This document shows positions 10,496 to 19,075 of a stretch of 64,000 nt of DNA, piece after piece. This stretch comes from Bdellovibrionales bacterium. Lineage in GTDB: Bacteria; Bdellovibrionota; Bdellovibrionia; Bdellovibrionales; UBA1609. Location of the stretch: the NCBI GenBank assembly GCA_027459485.1, contig DAIDIG010000001.1, positions 383,989 to 447,988 of the forward strand, given 5' to 3'. The translations under genes were made by a program, and so were the position numbers. Under the pieces are notes generated by a model. The model worked only from the letters and a program-made list of their open reading frames with translations, was not told the origin of the DNA and searched no databases. How positions within the stretch are numbered: the stretch's first letter is position 1; every line of letters starts with the position of its first letter.

Positions 10496-11853
10496 TCGCT
10501 CGCGAACCGCTTGTCCTGGGTAAGAAGTCGCTAAAGGATGTAACCGACGACATTTGCCGGCTGGTTGAGACATTCCCGCCCGGCCGCTTTGTCGGTGTCT
10601 TTATCGCTGCGGCGACCTTGTTCGCCTTTTACATCTTCATCCAAAGTATGATCGTCGCCTACGGAATGGGGTTGCAGGGGATTACGCTCCCTGTGATGTG
10701 GGGAACGGACATCGTCACTTTCGTGTTTTGGATTGGTATCGGCCACGCGGGTACGCTGATCTCAGCTATCCTGTTTTTATTTCGTCAAAAGTGGAGAACG
10801 GCGATCGCGCGATCGGCTGAGGCGATGACAGTTTTCGCCGTTATGACGGCAGGCGTGTTTCCGATATTACATACCGGTCGGCCCTGGCTTGCATATTGGC
10901 TCTTACCGTATCCGAATCAACGCGGTCCACTTTGGGTGAATTTTCGTTCGCCGCTTATTTGGGACGTATTCGCTGTCTCGACTTATGCCACCGTATCAAT
11001 GGTTTTTTGGTACATTGGCATGGTGCCTGACCTCGCGACGATTCGCGATCGGGCTCGCAATATTTGGCGCAAAAGAATTTACGGCGCGCTGAGCCTCGGT
11101 TGGCGGGGCACCGCTCGCAACTGGAATCATTATGAGATGGTGTACATGCTTCTTGCGGGGCTATCGACACCGCTCGTTCTTTCGGTTCACTCCATCGTTT
11201 CGTTCGACTTTGCAGTTTCGCAATTGCCCGGCTGGCATACGACGATCTTCCCGCCCTACTTTGTGGCTGGTGCAATTTTCTCTGGTTTTGGAATGGTCGT
11301 GACTCTCATGTGTCTCATGCGAGCCGTGATCCCCGGGTTTAAAGATTACGTGACCATGCACCACATGGAGAACATGAACAAAGTCATTTTGGTCACGAGT
11401 CTTCTCGTTGGTTATGCGTACGGCTCCGAGTTTTTCATTGCTTGGTACTCCGGCAATCCGGCCGAGCAGTTTTTATTCGTGAACCGCATCATTGGTCCTT
11501 ACTGGTGGGCTTGGGGTTTCATGATCGGATGTAACGTGTTGATCCCACAACTATTGTGGTTCAAGTACATTCGAACGAATATCATTGGTATGTTTATAAT
11601 TTCGATCTGCGTGAATATCGGGATGTGGTTCGAGCGTTTCGTTATCGTCGAAGGCTCTTTGCATCACGATTTTATGCCGTCAGCCTGGAATTTGTGGCAC
11701 CCGACGTTTTATGACTGGGGTGCCATCATCGGTTCATTCGGCATGTTCTTCACCATATTCTTGATTTATACGCGGTTGATGCCGGTGATTTCGATTGCTG
11801 AGACTAAACCTGTTTTAAGCGTCGGGCACGAAGCGGGGGAACATCATGGCTGA
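10492..11853 (+). CDS. actC: Alternative complex III subunit ActC, NrfD/PsrC-like quinol-binding membrane protein
   Basis: A 453-residue polytopic protein of the NrfD/polysulfide-reductase membrane subunit family, with about ten membrane helices. The hydrophobic pattern starts near residue 35 and continues to the C-terminus. In alternative complex III this subunit contributes the quinol oxidation site. Segments such as [14 protein letters not shown] and [10 protein letters not shown] match the family. It overlaps actB by four bases and actD by eight, so the operon is tightly coupled. Confidence 0.92.
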   Translation: MIAREPLVLGKKSLKDVTDDICRLVETFPPGRFVGVFIAAATLFAFYIFIQSMIVAYGMGLQGITLPVMWGTDIVTFVFWIGIGHAGTLISAILFLFRQKWRTAIARSAEAMTVFAVMTAGVFPILHTGRPWLAYWLLPYPNQRGPLWVNFRSPLIWDVFAVSTYATVSMVFWYIGMVPDLATIRDRARNIWRKRIYGALSLGWRGTARNWNHYEMVYMLLAGLSTPLVLSVHSIVSFDFAVSQLPGWHTTIFPPYFVAGAIFSGFGMVVTLMCLMRAVIPGFKDYVTMHHMENMNKVILVTSLLVGYAYGSEFFIAWYSGNPAEQFLFVNRIIGPYWWAWGFMIGCNVLIPQLLWFKYIRTNIIGMFIISICVNIGMWFERFVIVEGSLHHDFMPSAWNLWHPTFYDWGAIIGSFGMFFTIFLIYTRLMPVISIAETKPVLSVGHEAGEHHG

Positions 11854-12397
11854 TTTAATTACCAAAATTGAAAGTTTGGTGCGAACGCGCGGCCAAAAAG
11901 GTGTCGCCGGTATTTGGACGGATGAGCATGAGCTTGTCGAAGCGGCTCGAAAAACGCGAGAAGCGGGGATTAAAAAATTTGAAGCTATCAGCCCGTATCC
12001 CATTCATGGGATTGACGAGGCCATGAAAATTCCGCGCTCGTATATCCCTTATATCACGTTTATCGCGGGGCTCAGCGGTTGCACATTCGGCGTTTGGTTC
12101 ACTTGGTGGACGTCAGCTGTCGATTGGCCACTGTTGATCGGCGGCAAACCGATGTGGTCGTTGCCCGCATTTATACCGGTCATTTTTGAGTGCACGATTT
12201 TGATCGGCGCACTCACGACGGTGGCTTCTATGCTTGTCATCAATGGTTTGCCCAAGGTAGATCCGCCAGTCATCGACCCAGATCTGACATCGCATAAGTT
12301 TGCGCTCTTTGTGCCTGAGTCATCCGGTGATACTGCGAAAATTGAGCAACTGTTTAAAAGCTTTGGCGCAAAAGACGTTCGACGGACGGAGTTTTAA
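11846..12397 (+). CDS. actD: Alternative complex III subunit ActD (DUF3341)
   Basis: A 183-residue protein with two central hydrophobic segments (about residues 65-90 and 105-130) flanked by soluble ends, the layout of ActD/DUF3341. [16 protein letters not shown] is typical of the family's N-terminal region. It is a small accessory membrane subunit of the complex; its exact role is unclear. It lies between actC and actE in the standard gene order, with its stop directly abutting the actE start. Confidence 0.9.
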   Translation: MADLITKIESLVRTRGQKGVAGIWTDEHELVEAARKTREAGIKKFEAISPYPIHGIDEAMKIPRSYIPYITFIAGLSGCTFGVWFTWWTSAVDWPLLIGGKPMWSLPAFIPVIFECTILIGALTTVASMLVINGLPKVDPPVIDPDLTSHKFALFVPESSGDTAKIEQLFKSFGAKDVRRTEF

Positions 12398-12973
12398 ATG
12401 AAGATCAATTTGAAAATTCCATCTTTATGCCTGCTTCTACTAGCCGCGTTCGCCATGCTGGGATGTAACGGTGGTAAGAACCAACCGAATATCGAGCTGA
12501 TCCAAGATATGATGGATCAGCGGGCACTCAAATCTCAGAAATGGGACAGCTTGCGAAATAAGCCTGAAGAAATGGTCCCGCCAGCGCACACAGTCCCGCG
12601 CGGCTTCACGCCATATCCGTACCATAACCAACCTCTTGTTGCCGAAGCGAAGCTTGTTAATCCTTACGCGGGTGACAAGTTTCAAAGTACTCTCAAGCGC
12701 GGTAAAGATCGTTTTGATATTTACTGTGCGCCCTGTCATGGTTTTGACGGCAAAGGCGATGGCACAGTCGCTCAGTATATGCCGCTGAAACCGCCGAATT
12801 TAATGCAGGATATGGTTCGAAAATTTAAAGACGGGCGGATCTATCACATTATCACCGACGGTCAGGGGCTTATGCAGCCTTACGATACGCAAATATATAA
12901 AGCGTCAGATCGTTGGGCGATCGTGAATTACGTCAGATATTTGCAAAAAAGGACACCAGACGATGGCAAATGA
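12398..12973 (+). CDS. actE: Alternative complex III subunit ActE, monoheme cytochrome c lipoprotein
   Basis: A 191-residue protein with a lipoprotein signal peptide (FAMLGC lipobox, Cys about residue 23) and one class I cytochrome c domain. The heme motif is CAPCH near residue 110, followed by GFDGKGDG, and a distal methionine is plausible in GLMQPY. It should be anchored by lipid in the periplasm and take electrons from the complex. The start immediately follows the actD stop, and the 3' end overlaps actF by 11 bases. Confidence 0.92.
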   Translation: MKINLKIPSLCLLLLAAFAMLGCNGGKNQPNIELIQDMMDQRALKSQKWDSLRNKPEEMVPPAHTVPRGFTPYPYHNQPLVAEAKLVNPYAGDKFQSTLKRGKDRFDIYCAPCHGFDGKGDGTVAQYMPLKPPNLMQDMVRKFKDGRIYHIITDGQGLMQPYDTQIYKASDRWAIVNYVRYLQKRTPDDGK

Positions 12974-14162
12974 GAATGCGAAGCCAGCTCAAGTTGGCCG
13001 TTACGTAGTTTCAACCGAACTCAAAACCGTATTTTCGATTCTCATGTTTTTGGGCGTGGCCGGGCTCGTTGTGGGGCTCATACATGATCCGCAACGCGTG
13101 TGGATGGCCTATCTTTTGGCCTTTTTCTATTTTACCTCATTGGCACTCGGCGGAGTCTTTTTCGCGGCCCTTCAGCATGCCACCAAAGCCGGTTGGAGCG
13201 TCAATGTTCGACGACTCACGGAGGCACTGACATCGTTTCTACCTTTTGCAGCTTTGGCGGCCGCTGTATTTTTAATCGGGGCTCCTAAATTATATGAGTG
13301 GCTGGATAAGGCGAAAGTGGCGGCGGATCCGATTCTATCGGGTAAAGCGGCATACTTGGGTGCGACTTCGTTTGTGGTTCGACTCGTGTTGTTTTTTGGC
13401 GTTTGGTTGTATTTCGCAAAGGTGCTGGTCGGCAAATCCATTGCTCAAGATTCTTCAGGCGACGAAAATATCACGCACAGCCTGAATAGGTATTCGATTG
13501 CATTTCTAATGTTCTTTGCGATTTCGTATTCTTTGTTCGCCGTCGATTTTTTGATGAGTGTCGAGCCACACTGGTACAGCACAATCTACGGCGTTTATTT
13601 ATTCGCCGGTCTATTCCAGGCAACAATGGCCTTTCTCATATTGGTCATTCTTTATTTAAAGAAACAAAATCTGCTGAATGGCTATGTAACCGAAGATCAC
13701 CTGCATGACCTTGGTAAGTTGCTTTTCGCGATGACCGTTTTTTGGGCCTACATCGCATTCTCGCAGTATATGCTCATATGGTACGCGAACTTGCCTGAAG
13801 AAACGAAGTTCATTATCCCGCGCTGCGAAGGTTTATGGATACCGGTTTCGTTGTTGCTACTCATCGGCAAATTTGTTGTGCCTTTTATTGCATTATTGCC
13901 GCGCTGGGCGAAGCGAACACCCGTGCATTTGGCGGCGGTCTCGATTTGGGTCCTAGCCATGCAATACCTCGATCTTTATTGGCTTGTGTACCCGGCTTAT
14001 TTCAAACACGCTCCGAGGTTCGGCCTTTATGAAGTTACGATTTTTGCCGGCTTTTTAGGTTTGTTTTTGTTTACCGTTAGCCGGTTTTTGAGTCGAAACA
14101 ATTTGGTGCCGATCAAAGATCCTCGTATACACGAGTCTTTGCATCACCACGTTACCTATTGA
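12963..14162 (+). CDS. actF: Alternative complex III subunit ActF, NrfD-like membrane protein
   Basis: A 399-residue polytopic protein with about ten membrane segments, the second NrfD-related subunit of alternative complex III and shorter than ActC, as usual. The segment SLNRYSIAFLMFFAISYSL and the following MSVEPHWYSTIYG are characteristic of ActF. It is the last gene of the operon. No terminal oxidase genes follow, unlike many act operons; the next gene is thrS. Confidence 0.92.
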   Translation: MANENAKPAQVGRYVVSTELKTVFSILMFLGVAGLVVGLIHDPQRVWMAYLLAFFYFTSLALGGVFFAALQHATKAGWSVNVRRLTEALTSFLPFAALAAAVFLIGAPKLYEWLDKAKVAADPILSGKAAYLGATSFVVRLVLFFGVWLYFAKVLVGKSIAQDSSGDENITHSLNRYSIAFLMFFAISYSLFAVDFLMSVEPHWYSTIYGVYLFAGLFQATMAFLILVILYLKKQNLLNGYVTEDHLHDLGKLLFAMTVFWAYIAFSQYMLIWYANLPEETKFIIPRCEGLWIPVSLLLLIGKFVVPFIALLPRWAKRTPVHLAAVSIWVLAMQYLDLYWLVYPAYFKHAPRFGLYEVTIFAGFLGLFLFTVSRFLSRNNLVPIKDPRIHESLHHHVTY

Positions 14163-14256
14163 TGCGACGCTGGTTTGGGCGCCCAATGGGGCATGACTTT
14201 GACAGCTTACATTGCCTCGTGTTAAGGCTCTGTGTTGCAAATGGCATGGTCAGTTA

Positions 14257-16215
14257 ATGTCAGTTGAAATTACCCTACCTGACGGGTCAATAAAGCAGTT
14301 CGAGAACGAACCCACTGTTCTCGAAGTGGCCCAATCTATCGGGCCTAAGCTTGCGAAAGACACGCTTGGCGGTTTAGTGGGCGAGACTCTCGTCGATCTA
14401 CGGGCGCGATTGTCCAACGGCTCTAAACTCAAGATTGTAACAACCAAAGATCCGCGTGCGCTTGAAGTTATGAGGCACTCGGCGGCGCACGTGATGGCCC
14501 AGGCCGTTCAAGAACTTTGGCCGCAAGTGAAAGTCACTATTGGCCCCGTGATTGACGACGGCTTTTACTACGACTTCGAGTCTGAAAAACCTTTCGCACC
14601 TGAAGATCTTGAGAAAATCGAAAATAAAATGCGCGAAATCATCAAGCGCGACTCACCCGTTCGCCGTGAAGAGTGGCCCGCCGACGAAGCGATCGCGACA
14701 TTTCGCAAGATGGGTGAAAAATTTAAAGTTGAAATCATCGAAGATTTGAAAGCTCAAGGCGAAAAAGTCGTGAGCGTCTATCACCAAGGTGAGTGGTTCG
14801 ATTTATGCCGGGGGCCACACGTGCAAAGGCTCGGGCAAATCGGCGCCGTCAAAATTTTGAGCCTGGCTGGCAGTTATTGGCGTGGCGATGAAAAACGTGA
14901 GCGGCTTCAGCGGATCTACGCGACAGCGTTTCTGACCGACACTGAGCTTAAGCAATATCTGGCCGATTTAGAAGAGGCAAAAAAACGCGATCATCGTCGA
15001 CTCGGTAAAGATCTCAATCTTTTTGTGTTTCATCCGTTTGCTCCGGGGTCGCCGTTTTTTACCCCCAACGGAGCGGTGATTTACAACGGCCTTATGAATT
15101 TCATGCGCGACAAATATCTCGAGCATGATTATCAAGAAGTGATTACGCCGCAGATTTTTGACGTCGAGCTATTTCATCAATCCGGCCATTACGCGAATTA
15201 TCGCGAAAACATGTACTTCATGCGGATTGATGAGCGAGATATGGCCTGTAAGCCGATGAATTGCCCGAGCCACTGTCTGATTTTTGACTCGGATCGCCGG
15301 TCGTATCGTGAATTGCCTTGGCGTGTAGCTGATTTTGGTCGGCTCCATCGCTATGAACGCAGCGGAGTCATGCATGGGCTTTCGCGCGTGCGATCCTTCT
15401 CGCAAGATGATGCGCACATATTCTGCACGATGGAGCAAATTCAAACCGAAATCGAAAAATTCATGAAATTTTTAGGTGAGGTCTACGCCACGCTCGGCAT
15501 GAATCAATACCATGTTTATCTCTCAACACGACCCGAGAAGCGATTGGGCACAGATGAGATTTGGGATCGTGCTGAATCCGCCCTTGAAAGTGCCCTTAAG
15601 AAAATGAGTTTGCCCTATACAATTAACCCTGGTGACGGCGCGTTTTATGGTCCGAAGCTCGATATCATGTTTGTCGATTCGATCAGACGACCATGGCAAT
15701 TGGGCACCTTGCAAGTCGACTTCAATATGCCGCATGCATTTCATTTGAAATACATCGGTGAAGACAATGCTGAACACGAACCCGTCATGCTCCATCGCGC
15801 GATACTGGGTTCGTTTGAGCGATTTATCAGCGTTTACCTTGAACACACGGCCGGTCATTTGCCGCTTTGGCTCGCCCCGACTCAAGTTCGGGTTTTGAGC
15901 GTTTCGGATCGTCATCTAGATTACTGCGAATCGCTCACGCGAGATCTCAAGAGTCGCGGCGTACGCGTTCACAACGATGTGCGCGGCGAGAAGCTGGGTG
16001 CAAAAATCCGCGACGCACAGCTCATGAAAGTCCCTCTTATGCTGGTGATCGGGGATAAGGAAAAAGAAACACAGACGGTTTCGGTGCGTATGGCATCCGG
16101 GGGCTTGACGGATGCCATAAATAAAGATCAATTTTATGAGATGGTCCTAAGGGATATCCAATCGCGAGCACTTCATTCGTCATTAGCAAAAATGGCTAAA
16201 ATGCCGACTAAATAA
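14257..16215 (+). CDS. thrS: Threonyl-tRNA synthetase
   Basis: A 652-residue class II aminoacyl-tRNA synthetase with full family length. In order there is an N-terminal TGS domain (about 1-62), an editing domain with the HSAAH metal site (about 75) and CRGPHV, a catalytic core with CKPMNCPSHC (about 330-340), FGRLHRYERSG (motif 2) and DFNMPHAF/MLHRAILGSFERF (motif 3), and a C-terminal anticodon-binding domain from about 535. The ATG at 14257 is preferred because the protein then begins with the TGS sequence MSVEITLPDG; the frame is open 15 codons further upstream. It heads the classic thrS-infC-rpmI-rplT cluster. Confidence 0.96.
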   Translation: MSVEITLPDGSIKQFENEPTVLEVAQSIGPKLAKDTLGGLVGETLVDLRARLSNGSKLKIVTTKDPRALEVMRHSAAHVMAQAVQELWPQVKVTIGPVIDDGFYYDFESEKPFAPEDLEKIENKMREIIKRDSPVRREEWPADEAIATFRKMGEKFKVEIIEDLKAQGEKVVSVYHQGEWFDLCRGPHVQRLGQIGAVKILSLAGSYWRGDEKRERLQRIYATAFLTDTELKQYLADLEEAKKRDHRRLGKDLNLFVFHPFAPGSPFFTPNGAVIYNGLMNFMRDKYLEHDYQEVITPQIFDVELFHQSGHYANYRENMYFMRIDERDMACKPMNCPSHCLIFDSDRRSYRELPWRVADFGRLHRYERSGVMHGLSRVRSFSQDDAHIFCTMEQIQTEIEKFMKFLGEVYATLGMNQYHVYLSTRPEKRLGTDEIWDRAESALESALKKMSLPYTINPGDGAFYGPKLDIMFVDSIRRPWQLGTLQVDFNMPHAFHLKYIGEDNAEHEPVMLHRAILGSFERFISVYLEHTAGHLPLWLAPTQVRVLSVSDRHLDYCESLTRDLKSRGVRVHNDVRGEKLGAKIRDAQLMKVPLMLVIGDKEKETQTVSVRMASGGLTDAINKDQFYEMVLRDIQSRALHSSLAKMAKMPTK

Positions 16216-16222
16216 ACAAAAA

Positions 16223-16238
16223 AAGGAGATTTTCTATC
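16223..16238 (+). promoter_or_regulatory. infC ribosome binding site with ATC start codon
   Basis: AAGGAG at 16223-16228, a seven-base spacer, and ATC at 16236-16238. The perfect Shine-Dalgarno next to a codon that IF-3 itself discriminates against is the arrangement expected for translational autoregulation. A second rare candidate, ATT at 16248, is 19 bases from the Shine-Dalgarno and so is less likely. Confidence 0.75.
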
Positions 16239-16862
16239 AAACCATTTATTTCTGGGCGGCGCCCATTCGGTGATCGACGTGGACCTAAACGTGACGGTGG
16301 CTTGCGGGTCAATCGAGAAATCTATGCGACCGAAGTGCGCGTCATCGACGAAAACGGCAAAATGCTCGGCGTCTACAATGTGCCAGCGGCCGTACAATTG
16401 GCGGAGTCACGTGGGCTTGATCTGATCGAAATTGCTCCTACCGCAACTCCCCCGACCTGCAAGATCATGGATTACGGTAAATGGAAGTACGAGAACAAAA
16501 AGAAACAAATGGCCGCGAAGAAAAATCAAGTCGTAGTCGATGTTAAAGAAATTCAACTTCGCCCGCGAACCGAGCAACACGACCTCGACACGAAAGTTCG
16601 GCACGCCCGCCGATTTCTTGAAGAGGGGGATAAAGTCAAAGTCGCGTTAAGATTCTCCGGGCGAGAAATGTCGCACCAAGAAGAAGGCATGGGCGTTTTG
16701 CAAAAGTTCACAGAGTCGTTGAAAGATATTGCCCTCGTTGAAGTACCTGCAAAAAAAGAAGGCCGCCAAGTATTCGTATTGTTCGCACCAGATCCGGCAA
16801 AATTGAAAGACGTGAAGAAAAAAGAAGTGGCACCGGCCGCCGAGTCAGCTGAAGCCGAGTAG
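16236..16862 (+). CDS. infC: Translation initiation factor IF-3, apparent AUC start
   Basis: A 208-residue IF-3, which binds the 30S subunit, blocks premature 50S joining and checks the start codon. The N-terminal domain (INxxI-type segment VNREIYATEVRVIDENG), the lysine-rich linker (about 95-115) and the C-terminal domain (VKEIQLRPRTEQHDLDTK) are all present. There is no ATG/GTG start in frame before the conserved domain. A strong AAGGAG at 16223-16228 sits seven bases before an in-frame ATC at 16236, giving the N-terminus (M)KPFISGRRPFGD. The only conventional alternative, TTG at 16302, lacks a good RBS and shortens the protein. IF-3 autocontrol through a non-AUG start is known in other bacteria. 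Confidence 0.93.
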   Translation: MKPFISGRRPFGDRRGPKRDGGLRVNREIYATEVRVIDENGKMLGVYNVPAAVQLAESRGLDLIEIAPTATPPTCKIMDYGKWKYENKKKQMAAKKNQVVVDVKEIQLRPRTEQHDLDTKVRHARRFLEEGDKVKVALRFSGREMSHQEEGMGVLQKFTESLKDIALVEVPAKKEGRQVFVLFAPDPAKLKDVKKKEVAPAAESAEAE

Positions 16863-16865
16863 GAT

Positions 16866-17297
16866 TTAGTCGTTCCAGGCCCAGCGGCGATCGGCCCCGC
16901 CGCAGTACGAGTTCAGGTATTCGCCAGCCGAATTAAAATAGTAAAAGCAATAATCTCCACGATCGGAGATGAAATCGCCGACGATAAGAACCGTTTGATT
17001 TTCGAGTTTGACCTTCCAAAAATTGCGGTAAGTAGGGTCGGCATCACTCCAACAAATAAAAGCCTCATCCTTCAAGTCAGCATATTCGGCGTCGGTTGGG
17101 GCCTGTAACAAGTAAGACTGATATTGAAGTTCAATTAGTTTGAGCGACATGGGCCGATTTTTAGGTAACACAGTAAAGTGTTGGATAGCGTGTACGTACG
17201 AATCATCCGGCGGTACCGTCGGGGGGCCGTAGACGACCGCCGCTGTAACAATGGCAGCGGTTAAAGGGATGCATACGACGAGACTTGTAAGTTTCAT
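16866..17297 (-). CDS. Exported hypothetical protein inserted between infC and rpmI
   Basis: A 143-residue protein on the reverse strand with a signal-peptide-like N-terminus (KLTSLVVCIPLTAAIVTAAVV), then a soluble domain with four cysteines. The ATG is one codon inside the longer frame. No family is recognised. It ends three bases from the infC stop and is transcribed against the surrounding translation operon. This splits the normally contiguous infC-rpmI pair and probably forces rpmI-rplT to use its own promoter. Confidence 0.7.
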   Translation of the reverse strand: MKLTSLVVCIPLTAAIVTAAVVYGPPTVPPDDSYVHAIQHFTVLPKNRPMSLKLIELQYQSYLLQAPTDAEYADLKDEAFICWSDADPTYRNFWKVKLENQTVLIVGDFISDRGDYCFYYFNSAGEYLNSYCGGADRRWAWND

Positions 17298-17359
17298 CAC
17301 GGGACGTCGGTAGCATGTGGGGAATTAATCAGGATTTCGTTCGACTCAAGAATTCTTCA

Positions 17360-17388
17360 TTGACCTTTTCCGAACCCTCGTTTAACAC
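17360..17388 (+). promoter_or_regulatory. Candidate promoter for rpmI-rplT-mevalonate operon
   Basis: TTGACC at 17360-17365 and TAACAC at 17383-17388 with a 17-base spacer. The -35 box matches sigma-70 well and the -10 box poorly. The position makes sense because the reverse-strand gene separates rpmI from infC. A small GCCATT-GGG-AATGGC hairpin (17402-17416) lies in the leader and could take part in L20-type autocontrol, which is speculation. Confidence 0.35.
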
Positions 17389-17483
17389 TACGGGTTAAAT
17401 TGCCATTGGGAATGGCTCCAAGAGGACGTCGACCGCGCGAGCGAACAATAAACGACATCCCGCCGTCTCAAGTGAGGAGAAAA

Positions 17484-17699
17484 ATGAAACAAAAAACGCA
17501 CAGCGGGGCGAAAAAACGCCTGCGCGCAACAGGTAGCGGCCGCGTAAAACGCGGCAAAGCGAACCTTCGGCACTTACTTGCCCATAAGTCATCGGGGCGA
17601 AAGCGCCATCTCGGTATGATGACGTACATCCACACGGCCAGCGCCTATCAAGTCGAAAGACTTCTTGTGACGCCACGACCGAAAACCGTGAAGGAGTAA
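17484..17699 (+). CDS. rpmI: 50S ribosomal protein L35
   Basis: A 71-residue basic protein with the L35 signature: MKQKTHSGAKKRLRATGSG at the N-terminus and RHLLAHKSSGRKRHL in the middle. The ATG at 17484 is preceded by GTGAGGAG at good spacing. The frame continues 28 codons upstream but that part is not L35-like. It is followed four bases later by rplT. Confidence 0.95.
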   Translation: MKQKTHSGAKKRLRATGSGRVKRGKANLRHLLAHKSSGRKRHLGMMTYIHTASAYQVERLLVTPRPKTVKE

Positions 17700-17703
17700 G
17701 CCA

Positions 17704-18054
17704 ATGAGAGTTAAACGAGGAACAAAAGCGCGTCGTCGTCGCAATAAGATTTTAGAACGAGCCAGTGGCTTTTACGCGGGTAATTCACGGGCCGTTGTTC
17801 ATGCCATGGAAAAAACCGATCGCGCCATGCAGTACATGTATCGCGATCGCAAAGTCCGTGGCCGTGAAATGCGTCAATTGTGGACTCAGCGGATCAACGC
17901 CGCGGTTCGCTTGAACGGAACGACTTATTCTCGCTTTATAGGTGCGCTGAGAAAATCTCCCATCGAGCTTGATCGCAAGGTTTTGGCCGACATGGCTATT
18001 CGCGATGCCGCCGGCTTTGCCGCGCTCGTGAAACAAGTCATGGCCAATGCTTGA
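17704..18054 (+). CDS. rplT: 50S ribosomal protein L20
   Basis: A 116-residue protein of standard L20 length and sequence: MRVKRGTKARRRRNKIL at the start, AMQYMYRDRKVRGREMR in the middle, LDRKVLADMAI near the end. It binds 23S rRNA early in large-subunit assembly and in other bacteria represses its own operon. Its 3' end overlaps the next gene (fni) by eight bases, so ribosomal protein and isoprenoid genes appear co-transcribed and translationally coupled. Confidence 0.96.
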   Translation: MRVKRGTKARRRRNKILERASGFYAGNSRAVVHAMEKTDRAMQYMYRDRKVRGREMRQLWTQRINAAVRLNGTTYSRFIGALRKSPIELDRKVLADMAIRDAAGFAALVKQVMANA

Positions 18055-19075
18055 AACGGAACAGTTCGAAGCACGAAAACGAGACCACATCACTTACGCT
18101 TTAAAAACTGAAAATGAAGCGATCGGTGAGTCCGGTCTCGACCGTGTTGCGCTCGTTCACGAAGCCCTACCCGAATTCAATTTTTCAGAAGTGACAATGA
18201 CCTCGTGCTCGCTCGATGAGGCGAGCGCGACGCCGTTTCTTGTCAGCTCAATGACGGGAGGTCATTCTCAGTCATCGGCAATGAACCTTTGCATGGCTCG
18301 ACTTTGCGCCGAGCGGGGTTGGTGGATGGGGGTTGGCTCGCAGAGGCGCGAGTTGCACGATTCGTCGGCTCGTATTGAATGGCGGGAGATTCGAAAAGCT
18401 GTGCCGTCGGCTGTTTTGCTCGGCAACTTGGGGATTGCTCAAGTGATTCAAACCGAGCCGGGCATCATTTCGTCGCTTGTTGAAAATCTCGAGGCGAAAT
18501 CCATGATTGTTCACTTGAATGCGCTTCAAGAGTGCTTGCAGGTTGAAGGGACACCCGATTTCGCCGGTGGCCTTGAAAGCCTCGCGCGGCTGGTGAAGCG
18601 GCTACATGTGCCTGTCGTCGTGAAAGAAACCGGCTGCGGGATTTCGCAAATGACCGCACGGCGTTTGGTCGAAGCCGGTGTTCACGCGATCGACGTTGGC
18701 GGTTTTGGCGGCACACACTGGGGGCGAATTGAAGGAGCTAGAGCTCCATCTGAATCGATTCAACAGGCCGCCGCGCAGACGTTTGCAAACTGGGGCATTC
18801 GCACCGTGGATTCGGTGAGAGATGTGCAAAACGCATGTGAAGGAACCAAAACAGAGATGTGGGCATCTGGAGGGGTCCGTAGCGGATTGGATGCTGCCAA
18901 ACTTATCGCATTGGGTGCCAACCGCGTCGGTTTTGCTAAGCCGATCCTTGAAGCGGCGATGAAAGGTGAGGCAGCGCTTCGCCTACGGATGGAACTCATT
19001 GAGTATGAACTTAAAATTGCGTTATTCTGTACGGGCTCGCGCACTTTAAATGACCTCAGAGGTAAAGTGAGATGA
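18047..19075 (+). CDS. fni: Type 2 isopentenyl-diphosphate delta-isomerase
   Basis: A 342-residue FMN/NADPH-dependent isomerase that interconverts IPP and DMAPP. Typical segments are ARKRDHITYAL at the N-terminus, SSMTGG, GVGSQR, GNLGIAQ, VKETGCGIS, IDVGGFGGTHW and the phosphate-binding SGGVRSGLDAAKLIALGA. It overlaps rplT by eight bases and mvaA by four. As first gene of the mevalonate cluster it produces the final allylic precursor. Confidence 0.94.
   Translation: MLETEQFEARKRDHITYALKTENEAIGESGLDRVALVHEALPEFNFSEVTMTSCSLDEASATPFLVSSMTGGHSQSSAMNLCMARLCAERGWWMGVGSQRRELHDSSARIEWREIRKAVPSAVLLGNLGIAQVIQTEPGIISSLVENLEAKSMIVHLNALQECLQVEGTPDFAGGLESLARLVKRLHVPVVVKETGCGISQMTARRLVEAGVHAIDVGGFGGTHWGRIEGARAPSESIQQAAAQTFANWGIRTVDSVRDVQNACEGTKTEMWASGGVRSGLDAAKLIALGANRVGFAKPILEAAMKGEAALRLRMELIEYELKIALFCTGSRTLNDLRGKVR

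Noticed and set aside
14199-14227. TTGACA before thrS as a promoter
   Set aside because: No acceptable -10 hexamer at 16-18 bases; kept out of the feature list.
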